The position numbers were made by a program, and so were the translations under genes. A DNA stretch of 64,000 nt from NCBI GenBank assembly GCA_946122785.1, contig CAMGYJ010000002.1, positions 37,142,495 through 37,206,494 of the forward strand, in the 5' to 3' direction. This stretch comes from Linum tenue. Its lineage: Eukaryota > Streptophyta > Magnoliopsida > Malpighiales > Linaceae. The notes beneath the pieces were generated by a model, which did not search any database, was not told the DNA's origin, and saw only the letters and a list, made by a program, of their open reading frames with translations. Positions within the stretch are counted from its first letter, which is position 1, and each line of letters opens with the position of its first letter. This document shows positions 43,588 to 55,286 of this stretch, one piece after another.

Positions 43588-46500
43588 CTACTGGAAATAG
43601 TGCTGAGTTTCGCTGTCCATTGCCGATCCACTGCGCGGATTTGAAGTTCCCGCTTCGCTGCTGGCAGCTAGTTCAGCCTAGAAATGTAAACAAGAAACAA
43701 TAATAGGTTTGTGATACAAAACAATGTCAACATGAAACAGTAGAGTATTCAAGATCATTAGTCAATCGTTGGATTTGTTCAGGACATCAAGAATCAAGTA
43801 ATGTCCATGAAATTGTTAACCTGTCTTTCATGGCATCCGATTATTCAAATGGTTCCTTCTTCCCTTTTAACAAAAACCAAATCTTAAAGCCCAGTAACAA
43901 AAGTTTTTAGACCTGATTTCCTGCTTACCTTAGCTTGTTTGTAACGCTCGAGCATCCTTTGATACTGCTGGCGTGCATCTGGAGACTTGACCATCGACAG
44001 AACACGCGAGACTGCCTCATCCACAGTTCCATCAACCTTCTGTTTGCGGAAACTCTTGAGGATGTCTGCATCTTCTTCTTCTTCCTCGCCAATGGGCTCC
44101 GTCTCGTTCCTTAACCCACGCAACCCAGCTCCCTTTCGGCGCCACCTCAGCACAACTTTATCAATAATCCCAACTGCCCAACAGATTACCCTGTAGTGTT
44201 TCCTCACCTGATACCCCCTCACATATGCCTGCAATCAAAGACGAGTAAGACAATATCTCATCCCAAGGTGGCTGATCAATCATGCAACTGGAGCACTAAT
44301 ACGTGCAGTGTAGCACACGTAAAGGTTGTGCTTGCTTTAGCTTAAATGTGGCATTAAAAAAGGTCGACTTTTTCAATATAATTTCTTAAAACACCTATTC
44401 AAACTCTACAAAAAGGTCACAAAACTAAGACAAACGCTCTAAAAAAAAATGAAAGTAAAAATGGGAGTCTTGACATAATTTCATCTTCCTACTTCAGATA
44501 TCACAGACAATGGACGAATCATGTACCTGTATCTTCACGATTTTCTGTCTCAGGGTAAGGAAGTCTTGTCGACCCCTCCAACCACGATACTTCTTCTGGA
44601 TAGACAAAGCAGCAGAACTATAATCACGTGGGTTACCAAAGGCCATCTTTGACAGCGCCGAGAGCCCCTGGATGTCACCAGATAAAATGCCATACTCATC
44701 TTCAGCAGCTACAGCTTCCCCGTGTTGCCGCCTTCTGAACGAATGTGCACGGAAAGCAGATTGTATCCGGGCAGCAGCCTGTGCTGCATTCCGAACAGCA
44801 GCCAAAGTATTCTTTATCGAAGCTTGATCTTCAGACGCCGGAAAGTTCTCTTTCGCAATGGTATCCATGGTTCTCTCGGCTTGAACCTCAGCCGATCCTT
44901 TGGATAACTCACTCTCTTCTAATGTGAGTGAGGAGAGATGGCTTGTCAACGCCAGCTCGGAGAGATAGCCAGCGAGTCCATCATGGCCGTTGATGGCAGC
45001 AATGGAAGCTGGGGTTTTTCCAATGGGATCTTGTGAATTAGGATCTGTCACAGCTCCAGCTGAGGCTCCAGAAGCTATAAGGGCTGCAACCATTTTCTCC
45101 CTGAGAGAGAAAACACGATATTAGTATCCTCAATCTTGATAGATAAGAAGCAAGTAAATCCGCCTCTTTCCGAGTAAATCAGAGAGCCCCTTTTCTAGTG
45201 TTTGGCATTCCCTTTATTTTTTCTATATGATACTGATAAGAGTAGTTACATTAATAGATGGCTGCATATGATCTCAGCGATCTATTATTAACTCACAGTG
45301 ACAATTAGCACGAATGGTGATGATTTAACTATGCAAGAAATTACTGAAAACATGATTTAGCAATTCAGTTATGGAAGAATGTCCAGTACTGAAATCCTTA
45401 CCTGCCAAAGCGAGCAGCCCAATGAAGAGCAGTCCAGCCATTAATGTCCCTGAAATCTACACTGACCCCATGACTAAGTATGGGAATCAAGGCCCACTCA
45501 AAGCCCAACCCAGCAACCATGTGAATAATCCCTTGCTCTTTCTTGGAAAGATAGCAACCACCAGATTGATTATCTGATGGCCCATTGGACTTGGAGGAAA
45601 GCCAATGAACCAGCTTATCCTTGAGAAGTTGTTCCAGAAGCCAATCGACAGTGGTTGATGAAGTTCCGCTACCAACTAAAAGAGCCTCGATTACCTGAGT
45701 CCATGAGTCGTCATCCATATTTGATGCTCCGGGTTGATTACGTACAGAAGATTCGTCGCTGTTAAGCTTCAGCGAAGAGGACTCGCACAGAAGTGACTGT
45801 GCAAATCTGACGAGTAACAACGGTTCTTCTGGATTCTTGGATTCCAATGGGGATAGAGCACAATGAATACAGCCAGGGCTAGGCTTCTTTCGAAATTCAA
45901 AGTCCCGGATCTCACTACAAGATTCTCGATTGCTAGATGTGATACAGACTGAGACTTTTCCTGGGTCTAGATGGGGGGTCTCACACTGTATAACGCCTTC
46001 CTGAATAATCCTTATAGGAACTTCAGTGTCACCAAACATGCAGGCCCATGCCGATCCCGAGGGGTCAGAAAGAAAAGAGCCAACTATCAAGACCTGCATT
46101 CACAGTTTAGACATCAAAATTGGACCAAAAAGAAAGCCAATGAAATCTCATCAGAGGCAGCCTGCCAAAACCATATACAATATAGCAGTGGATTAAGAAC
46201 AAAGACTATGAGGAAGCTAATTCCTAGAAAGACATGTCATGGCAGTTGAAGCAAGGAGGTGGCTAACAGGTTGGTTAAATTGCAGTCAATCAAACATTGG
46301 TTAGCCTGGAACAATTATTAGCGACAGTAGTGGCAGTTGCTTTTGTGTGTTACTGGTATAATATAGCAGTGCATTAAGAACAAAGACTATGTGGAAGCTA
46401 ATTCCCAGAAAGACATGTCACGGCAGTTGAAGCAAGGAGGTGGCTAACCAGTTGGTTAAATTGTGGTCAAAGTAATGTAGTCAAAATCGCGCTTTAAAAA

Positions 46501-49500
46501 TTAAAAACTTACGATTTTACGTTTCTAGGTCACTAAAACGCTTCTACACAAAATCTCAGTTTTTATAACTCATGTAGTTAAAAACTCCGCTTTAAAACTT
46601 AAAAACTTACGATTTTACGCTTCTAGATCACCAAAACGTTTCCACGTAGAATCTCGCTTTTGACTACATTGGGTCAAACATTGGTTAGCCGGGAACAATT
46701 ATTAACGACAGCAGTTGCAGTTGCTTTTGTGTGTTACCGGTATATAAAAATCATGAAATAACGAACAGCAGTAATAATCAAAAGGCATTTGTAAAAAATC
46801 TTCAAGTTTACCCAAACAAAATTAAAAAACTGGTCCATACCAGTCATTCACTTGGTTCAGTTTTGTGGTTTCCAGTCAACTGTGTTAATATTTTTGTTAA
46901 GTGGCCTAACAGTTTTAGTTTCTTATAATGCATCTGTAATGGTTATTCAGTTTGGTAAGCAGACGGAACTGGTTAGGCACCCCTACGCATCAGAATCCCT
47001 GGTTCACCTATACTGTTATAGTTCTGTACTGAGATTGCATCGAACAATTTGTCTAATGACCTAAGGGCCTTACTAGGAATCATGAATGAATTATTAAAAA
47101 AAAACCCACAGAGGGGATGATACTGAGACCCAAAGAGAGAACTAGCCAGCTAGGACAATGTAAGAACGAGGAGGGAGGCTATGGCAATCAATTTCAAATA
47201 GAAAGATAGCCAGTTTTTGGCAGTTACCTTTGTACCCTCGTAGCAATAACCCCACTCTGGACAAATTTCCTGGATTTTAAATTTCTGATGTTGCCCAAGG
47301 GTCAGCTGGGAGTTTGCTTTATCATTACTGTAGAGCATTGGGTAGTCGAAATTGTCTGGTTGACTTTCCATATCAGAGTATCCAAGAACTTCAAATTTTC
47401 CAACTTCAGGCAGCAAAACAGAAGCTGGAGAGCAGGCATGGTTTGCAAAAGCTTTATGGGAGTTTTCCAGAATATCAAAGCAAAAATGGAGAATAAATTT
47501 GAACAGCGGAACCCTTACAATTTCCAGCATTATTTCCACCAAAACTTAGCCACTGTGAAGGTTGATACTCTTCAGCAGGCTCCCTCTTTAAGTCAGATGT
47601 CAAGTTTTCCTGTTCCGTGAATTAAACCATGGTTCAGACATCCAAACAGGAGGAACCTTAATGTGATTAAGTGAATCAACTTAAGGCCCCCAAATGTCTC
47701 ACCTTGGAGTCAATACGTGATGAAGGTGTGCAAGATCCAAAAACTTCATCCCATTGTAGCGATTCCTTCATTCCACTTGCACCATCAAGCATATATGATG
47801 AAAGATCTGCACAACTACCATCTAAAAATGTCGAAATTTAGCAGGTATGCAGACTGTTCAAACATGACGTGCAAAACAATAAAAGGGCACATGATCAGTT
47901 AGATCCTCTTGTTCTGTCCAAATTATCTCTTCCTGAAACTGCTCCTTATATTTAATTACTTTATCTTTTGTTTCTTAAGAATGCAGATGGTCAATGTTTA
48001 TCTAATCACACAACCCAGATTGCTTTTGAAGTCTTTTAAAAATAAACCGTTTTACCTTTTCACACCCACTACGCAATCATGTATCTTTCTTCATTTACCT
48101 TGTCTATTATTCTTTCTGTTTGATCCAAAAATTCCTTTACCTATAATACTTCATAGTCTTCTAAATGTCAAATTTGCATGAGAACACTAGTATGACACAA
48201 AGACGACCCAGTTCGGCAAAGGGAAATGAGAAACAATATCAACATAGGAACCTTAGGAATTTGTTACCCCAAATTTAACACCATGGGGTAAAAACACTTT
48301 CTTTTGGGATGGTCACACCACATTTTTCTTTTTATGGGCGTCACACCACTTTCTAGTAAAAAGCATTATTCTCTTATTTAAACAAAAAACATAAGAACCT
48401 CAGAAATGATAAGACAAATGGAAGCAAGGAGACATGAAAAAACCTGGGTTCTGAAACAGCTGATTGTTTGGCTTCCTTTCCACTCCCGCATTGTGATCAT
48501 AATACTCTGGGAAATATTCAGGTTTGCCTACAGCAACATCAAGCTGATCCTGCTTGTAGGTTCGTGTTCGAAATTCCACGAGTTCTGACTGATTACCAGC
48601 TACTTCGTCACCATTAAATGGGCCGAGTCCTGAGATTAAGTCCTCATTCAAGCTTAGCTGCTCCTCCAGCCTTCGAAAAAATTGACCGACCTCATTGTTT
48701 GGAGTAGTAAACCCAGTTGTACTACACCCATCATTTCCCTTGACAACTACCTCAGACGTAACTTCGATGGACCCAGGACTAGCTGAATTTGTATATGGTT
48801 CACATGAATTACTGATTAAGGAAGTAGATCCTTGATTATTAGTAGTATAAGAACTTGGGCTTTGACCAAGATGGTACGAGGCTCCTGGAGATGATTGAGC
48901 AATAGATCCAGAAGCTGTTCTTCCCTGCACATATCCACGATGAGTTGATATATCAGCATCCAGGGATGGCTACCGTAGAACTAAAAGTGTCCCAAAAGAA
49001 CCAGAAAACTTGTAACACTTTATCTTGGATCTCACCTCATTGATCTCTCTATAATGTACAAGAACAATATGGTCATATGCCCTGCCAGGAAAAGTAATAT
49101 GTGAGACAAGTATCTTCTTTCTTCTACAAGTTCCCACCATGAACTTACAGTCAACATATTCTAACGTAGTTTTAGCTACATCACAAAGGTGGCAAATGTG
49201 CTGCGCATGCCACGTAATATTTTAAGACATCACTCACCGTATCTATGAGAAATTTAAGTGTTAACTAAATGTCAGATTCGGATCCAGCAGAGCAAGGGCT
49301 TTACAAAATAGACAATCATGGAAGTTGAGCAAAACTCACGGGTCTAGCATCCAGTAGCTGCGCCTCTGAAAGTTTGGGTTCTCTTCTCCATGTGCGTAAT
49401 AGCAATTCAAAGTTTCAACATTTCCAACCTGCAGATTGACCGACCTTTACCTCTCAACAAACTCAAAGACCATAAAACATGCATACAACTAGCGAATGCA

Positions 49501-50432
49501 CCATGACTCATAGGTTACATCCATTTCTAGGATAACAGACCCTATCTGTTGCGAGACTAAGGGATTCTGAATATATATCGCGCTTCATATGCCACACTCG
49601 AGGAAACTACAGATATTCCATCTTGATAGAGTTGAGGGACGGATGGAAATAAAAGCATCTCTCTGCAAATTACCTTGCTGGACCATGAAGTTCAGCAATT
49701 ACAAAAAACTCATTCCTGGTTGAACACTTCATATATTTTTCTAAACTAAGGTTTCAGTAAAATATGTACACAAGCACTTTGTTCAAATACATTCAGATAA
49801 AAAAGTCAAGCAAATTTATCCTACAGTTAATGATTTATGGGAAGAACTAAACTATTATAACTTAGAAATCCTCTCTTCATTCATCTGAAATATGATTAAC
49901 CTCAAGCACCATAAACTAAGGAGACATCACCTTAAGTCTTTCATGTGCTTCACCAACAGTTCTTCCATCTCTTTTCTTCCGCCAACTATGACCATCCTTA
50001 CGAAAGAAGCGAGTTACCCTCCTATTGAAAAGAAACAGTGACCCACCTATCAAAAAGCAGATAAATGTAAAGGAACTGTTAATAACTGGAACATAGCATG
50101 AACATGAACTACAAACACAACAACAGATTGCTGCCTACTTATTACACAAGAAAAGAAGATTACCAGATGGTCTAGTAGGTGGCTCTTGTGTAAACTCGTA
50201 CTTGTCTGAATTCTGTAGTATAAAGTGCACCTCCACGGGCTTCAACCAGCGTGTTTGAGCTTCTTGCAATAATTGACCAATATCATATCCTGACAAAGTG
50301 CACAAATAAAGACATTGCAAGATCACACACACAGCCAATCAACAAAGGGAGAGGGGACTCTACGCAGATACAGCAAATTACAGTATGGAACAAATCGAAC
50401 AGGAACTCACACCCTATACCTTGCAGCGCCAT
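43588..50432 (-). CDS. CAMTA4: calmodulin-binding transcription activator, CAMTA4-like
   Basis: CAMTA proteins bind CGCG-type promoter boxes in the nucleus and link calcium/calmodulin to stress genes. Thirteen coding exons on the minus strand join in phase: 50432-50420, 50289-50164, 50046-49931, 49428-49340, 49081-49036, 48924-48444, 47821-47703, 47609-47519, 47424-47228, 46093-45402, 45100-44527, 44228-43929 and 43677-43588. They give 977 aa (Arabidopsis CAMTA4 is about 1016). The first exon codes only MALQ plus one base. CG-1 spans residues 5-130 (TRWLKPVEVHFILQN, FFRKDGHSWRKKRDG, YWMLDPAYDHIVLVHYR). TIG follows at 410-510, ankyrin repeats at 600-720 (GWTALHWAARFGR), and IQ motifs near 766 (AARIQSAFRAHSFRR), 822 and 850. 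The CaM-binding helix is VGIIDKVVLRWRRKGAGLRG. A 115-bp intron at 47425-47518 must be removed to avoid stops. Confidence 0.92.
46180..46745. repeat. 182-bp tandem duplication in CAMTA intron 9, split by a MITE
   Basis: The block with TTAAGAACAAAGACTATG at about 46190 recurs about 182 bp downstream near 46372. The following block with AACATTGGTTAGCC at about 46293 recurs near 46678, displaced by the 200-bp insert. The two copies differ by scattered substitutions. Confidence 0.85.
46472..46671. mobile_element. 200-bp MITE in the CAMTA intron
   Basis: Ends ATGTAGTCAAAA and TTTTGACTACAT are inverted repeats, and GGTCAAA flanks both sides (46465-46471 and 46672-46678). The two halves of the element are themselves similar: AAAACTTACGATTTTACG occurs twice. 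There is no ORF and the family is unknown. Confidence 0.78.
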
Positions 50433-51282
50433 TTTAGACTCCCCAAACTTCAAGGAATTACGGAGAAGTCACTCGTCTCAATTCCTTATAAACAAACGCG
50501 CGGGACATTTCTTCTCAGGATCAGCGCCAAACAGGAAAGAGCTATGAACCTGATCGTAGCTTAACAGAGTGTTTAAGCTTCTTGCATGATATTAGAGATC
50601 GCGATCAAAGAACACGAACGTTTAATAGAAGTCCAGCAAGAAACGTACTCAACGAATTCCTAACAAAGAAGTAAATCATTACGCCATAGAAATCGTCAAA
50701 TTCTACAAGTTCCGTCCAAGAAGGAATGACGGAGAAATCACCCTCGGTCACTGCTCTGGAATGGATAGCCTCGGCGCTGGCCGCTCGGTTCAGTTCTCAG
50801 CGACGAAGCGATCGGAGACTACTCCACATACTATCGAGCAAGGAAAAGAAGAAAACCTAGCCGAATTCGAGGCAATTTCAGCGCCGAATCAAGTTGTTGG
50901 GAAGAGAATTTCGGAAGCAGCAAGTAGATGCATAGCGCTGGACTCCAGAAGAAAGATTATGGTCAACGATGATGGAGAATTACCTTAAGTCCGCAGTCGC
51001 CGCCGGTAGATATTCCGTACAACGCAAGAACGAGCGGCGGGAGAGACGCCGCGAAATCGACGATGGAGCAGCCGGAGATGGATGGGTGAGCTTCTGAGTT
51101 CTGACTTGTTTCTTGAAGAGAAATTGAAAAGAGAGCGGGGAAGGGAGGAGACTTTCTTTGACTGGTGTCGCCTGCCAGCCTGCCAGCCTGCCGTACGCTA
51201 CAGTTTGGTTGGGCCTCTTTCTTTCTTCTTGAAGCCCAACGATGGAAATGACGAGGTAAAGAGAGAGCGAAGACGTCGGCCG
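50433..51282 (-). promoter_or_regulatory. CAMTA 5' UTR, probable leader intron and proximal promoter
   Basis: A strong donor ACTTAAG|GTAATTC on the minus strand at about 50987 and an acceptor candidate GATCAG|GTTC near 50549 suggest a leader exon at about 50988-51085 and a spliced 5' UTR, followed by the start codon at 50432. No TATA box is certain. The whole promoter-proximal stretch is only about 200 bp before a hAT element begins at 51283. Confidence 0.45.
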
Positions 51283-51984
51283 TAGGGATGGCAACAAAAC
51301 CCGAACTCACGGGTACCCACCCGATCCAACCCGGTCAACGCGGGTAAAATCCGTGTTGACGGGTTTTGGGCCGGGTTTGGGTTTAAACCCGTTCACTATT
51401 CACCGGGTTGGGTTGGGTTTGGGTTTAGGTAACCCCGACCCGTGGGTATCCGCCCACCCATATAATTAATTTTTTCGGTATATTTAATATTCTAAACAAC
51501 TAATCTTATTTATGTTTGTGGAGACATGTCTAATTTTTTCTTTTTAATTGTGTAGAATGAAGTTGATGTTATGGAGTGGAGAGTAAAGAAACTTAATTGA
51601 AAGGAAGAAGCTTTCAATTAAACATGTTATTTATGGATAATTTGTGATTTGCTTCAATTTTCTTGAGTTTTCTAGATTGGTGTTGAACAATTTGTATAGT
51701 TAATTTGTGATTTGCTTGAATTTTCTAGAATGGTGTTTTATATATGGATAATTTGTATTGAGAGATTGATATTTGACTTTAATTTTGATAAAAACTTGTA
51801 ATTGTAAATTTCTTACGACAAAACCCGTGGGTACCCATGAACCCGCGGATACCCAACGGATTGGGTTGGGTTTGAGTTTTTCAAACCCAGTGAGTTTTAC
51901 CCCGGATTTTTTTCAAAGATAAACCCATGGGTTTGGGTTTGGGTTTGGCAAAACCCGACCCAACCCGACCCATTGCCATCCCTA
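51283..51984. mobile_element. hAT-type element, 702 bp, just upstream of CAMTA
   Basis: The terminal repeat TAGGGATGGCAA is perfect at both ends, and a perfect 8-bp duplication GTCGGCCG lies at 51275-51282 and 51985-51992. Both subterminal regions are full of GGGTTTGGG/CCCGACCC words, and the core is AT-rich and non-coding. It is the same broad group as the element at 40567-41000. Confidence 0.95.
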
Positions 51985-51992
51985 GTCGGCCG

Positions 51993-52274
51993 TGGTATTT
52001 AGAAGAAATGCGTGGACTCTGATGGCGTGGATCCCGTTTAGCTCCGGAATTCCGCCAATCACGTCCCGTTTGACCCCACTGTATTTGGCTCAGCATGCAA
52101 AATATAAATTAATTAATAATGCCATCGGACAACTTGGATGTTTCTTTTTCCCTATGTAGTTCAAATACAGCAAATCTGGATTCGAGTGAAATGGTATCAT
52201 TTCAAAGATGAGATTAGTCTATTACAGTAGATCTACTATAAGAAGCTGGATTTGAATCAAACAACTTTTGATTA
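51993..52274. other. short intergenic spacer
   Basis: No ORF or repeat could be supported in this stretch. Confidence 0.5.
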
Positions 52275-52640
52275 AGGAAAATTAATTTTTAGAGTAAATA
52301 CGAGTTTTTAGACAAGCATCTCTTGTATTCTTTTTTATTATTAGAAAAATCTATTGAATTACTAATAATTAGCCAAAAACTAATTTCTAGTTAGTAATTT
52401 TGTTAGTAATATTAATTTGGCAATATGATACTGACTCACAGAAGACACATGGAAGTCAACATTCCAAAATTATAGCATTTTAAATAAAAAAAGAGTTTTG
52501 AATTATTAACGGTAATAGAAAAATGGCTAATATGTTGATGCATTACAAAAAATTGATTAATTATTAATAATTCAATAAAATTTACTAATAAAATAGGATG
52601 TGGAAAAGATTTAGCTAATAACTAATATTTACCCTAATTT
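52275..52640. mobile_element. MITE-like element, copy 2 (family of 7483-7830), opposite orientation
   Basis: The reverse complement follows the element at 7483-7830 block by block: ATATTAGCCATTTTT, TTTTGGAATGTTGAC, GTCAGTATCATATTGCCAAA, AATATTACTAACAAAATT. Divergence is obvious. The ends are set from the other copy. Confidence 0.6.
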
Positions 52641-53530
52641 TTATATGCATTAGATATATTTTCCAGATATTTTCATATGTGGGTTGACCGCTGACATATT
52701 TACACAAAACCACATGTGATATATTTATAAAAGATTCAAAAATCGAAACAAGCTCTTCTCATGAAACCAAATTGATCTGTTTTGGGGCTTAACAATTTCA
52801 ATTAACAAAAAACCATTAAGATCTCTTAATAGTTTGGTTTGGTTTCAAGAAACCGAAAAACAAATGTATGTGCATGGGTGTTTGTGTATTGATGTTTTCG
52901 CTTTCTTATCGATTTTTTATTTTAATCAGACTGAAACTGGTAAGTGCATACAGTTTGAGACCTATACCAAAATTCGACAAGAAAATCTTATTGATTCAGT
53001 TTTGGTTCAAACTGAAACTGAAATGTCAAGCCAACATATAACACATTTGACATATTCGTACAAATTATTTGGATTTTTCACATTTAGTACGTGTTGCATA
53101 TATTCTTAACAGGTGTTGTGAATATTTTTAACAAGTATTATGAACACTCTCACTGTATATAGATTGTGAATAGTCTTGATGAGTGTCGTGAATACACATA
53201 CTATATTGTATCTATATTATTCGTAGAAACTTTACAAACACACATATATGAAATATATCAAGAATAATCTTATTATATGACAAGAGAGTCGCAGGGAGCA
53301 GTACTTTCCCCAAGTAACTCCAAAATTGCAATGTCATAATCTTTTGGGTCTGCCCACAAGTCGTTGAAGGGAAATGATTCTCGTATATATGACCTATAAA
53401 AGAAAAACTGAATTTTAATTTGACGCCCCTAATTTGCTAAACTCGTCAACAATTCAATTGAGATTTGCTTTTTCAAATCTCATGGACTTATGTCAAATAA
53501 AGACCCAACCCAAGCACTACAATTCGTTTT
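52641..53530. other. AT-rich intergenic DNA, no gene recognised
   Basis: A 91-codon open frame at 52834-53109 has no domain, and its base composition is that of the surrounding spacer. The last 9 bases (ATTCGTTTT) are the left target duplication of the next element. Confidence 0.45.
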
Positions 53531-55187
53531 GGGGTTAATTGCATGGTTGGTCATTGAGATTGCAAAAAACGTTCATGTTTGGTCACTCGAAATATTTAAA
53601 TCCATTGGTGGTACTTTACGAAAACTGTTCACGTTAGCTGCCATCCATCTCCGTTAACAAAGTCCGTTAAGTGATAGTTGCGGACGAAATCATCTAATCA
53701 TCACTATTTAACCCGAAAATAGTCTGACCCGACCCGCCAGCTCATCTAAACCTATCCAACCCTCAAACCAAACCAGACCCGACCCACCAACCCAACTGTC
53801 CACCAAGATTAAATCCCTAAATAGAAGAAAAATCAACACTCTACTGCTGCATTTTCGTCGTTCCCACAGAAGGTGTTGATTTTGTAATTCAACGGAGGAG
53901 CTCGACAAGATTCGTGGTAGCGGATTCAAATCCTACGGTATGAACAACTATCGGAACGACGACGATTCGTCTAATTCCCGTTGGGGTAGGGATAGTAATT
54001 CTTCTGGCCCTAGGGATAGGGTTCGAGTAGGGAAACAGAACCTCTAGGTCCGTCCCGCGCTGATGAGGACGATGACCGGTCGAAGGCGAAGAAATCTCCC
54101 TCCGCGATTAATGGAAATGGGTTCGAGAGGAGGGATAGGGATAGGGGCTCATCGTTCTTCGAGTCTCAATCGAAAGCCAACGAGGCTAGTAGCTGGTTGT
54201 CCAATAAGCCAGCGGTTGACCCGAGGAAATATGGTGGCGTTTTTATTGAGTGGAGAGGTAGTTTTGATGCACTGTCACACAATAGACAAGGTTCCGTTAA
54301 GGGTGGTGGGTCTGCGGATTCTGAGACCTAGGGGAGGAAGAGGGAGGAGGGGGATGGATCGAGGCCCTTGACTGCTCGGCCAAAGCTGATGTTGCATCCG
54401 AGGACTGTGCCTGTGAGTAATGGTGATGAATTGGTTGTCAAGCCCAAAGGCTCGAGTCCATTTGGGGATGCTAATCCGATAGATGAGGTTTTGCAGCAGC
54501 CACGAGCTTTATGAGAATGAATTGGTGGAGAAGGAGTACGAATCCTTTTGGGAGTGCTAGGCCGAGAGAGGAGGGTTTGGCAGAGAAGAGGAAGGATTGG
54601 AAAGGGATTGATGAGAAGCTGGAGAGCATGGAGCTCAACATTAATTAAGAATGAAAAGGATAAGGTGGAAAGAGGGGACAAGACTTCAAGGTGGAACTTT
54701 GGTCGTGTAGGCTCTGGTGAAACTGTTGAGAGGAGTTGGAGGAAGCCCGATTAAGTTGATTCCAATTCTCAGCCTCAAAGGTTTGCCTCTTAAGAATTCT
54801 TCCATGGATACTGCTGCATTTTCGTCATTCCCACAGAAGGTGTTGATTTTTCTTTGATTTAGGGATTTAATTTTGGTGGACAGTTGGGTTGGTGGGTTGG
54901 GTCTAGTTTGGTTAGAGGGTTGGGTAGGTTTAGATGAACTGGCAGGTTTTAATGACTTTGCGGGTTGGGTCAGACAATTTTCGGGTTGAATAATGTTGAT
55001 TAGACGATTCCGTCCGCCACATCATCACTTAACGAACTTCTTTAACGGAGATGGACGACAACTAACGGAGAGTGACCAAACATGAACGGTTTTTGTAAAG
55101 TGAAGTACCACCAATGGATTTAAATATTTTGAGTGACCAAACTTGAACGTTTTTTGTAATCTCAGTGACCAACCATGTAATTAACCC
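53531..55187. mobile_element. Mutator-like element carrying an eIF4B fragment (Pack-MULE 3)
   Basis: Ends GGGTTAATTGCATGGTTGGT and their inverted copy extend for about 310 bp of terminal inverted repeat (53531-53841 and the matching stretch before 55187), with GTTAAGTGAT and CCAACCCAACTGTCCACCA among the shared words. The flanks ATTCGTTTT (53522-53530) and ATTCGGTTT (55188-55196) match at 8 of 9 bases. There is no transposase. The interior is a host exon-like fragment. Confidence 0.85.
53884..54752 (+). pseudogene. captured fragment of plant translation initiation factor eIF4B
   Basis: In shifted frames the plus strand reads KIRGSGFKSYGMNNYRNDDD, then SRWGRDS, KKSPSAINGNGFERRDRDRG, ASSWLSNKPAVDPRKYGG, RPKLMLHPRTVPVSN, VKPKGSSPFGDANPIDEV, and RKDWKGIDEKLESMEL. 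Order and wording match the disordered middle and C-terminal part of plant eIF4B (NGFE, SSWLS.KPAVD.RKYGG, PRT.P, KPKG.SPFG.A.P.EEVL, DWKKID). Frameshifts near 54035 and 54490 and a stop at about 54511 make it non-functional. The RNA-binding start of eIF4B is absent. The piece reads like spliced exon sequence. Confidence 0.78.
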
Positions 55188-55195
55188 ATTCGGTT

Positions 55196-55264
55196 TAGCT
55201 AGAAGTTTCATTCAAGATTGGCTATTACAAACCTTAAACTGAAACTAAATTTTATTTGATTAAA
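55196..55264. other. short junction between Pack-MULE 3 and the Gypsy element
   Basis: About 70 bp of AT-rich DNA separate the target duplication from the first recognisable Gypsy coding words. Confidence 0.4.
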
Positions 55265-55286
55265 TATGTTTTGATCCGGACAAAAA

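Noticed and set aside
47400..47620. Apparent stop codons in CAMTA taken as a pseudogene sign
   Set aside because: Good GT/AG sites define a short intron (47425-47518) whose removal restores phase, and all 13 exons then join without error.
50761..50988. 75-codon plus-strand frame at the CAMTA 5' end
   Set aside because: It is antisense to the presumed leader intron and exon, with no domain.
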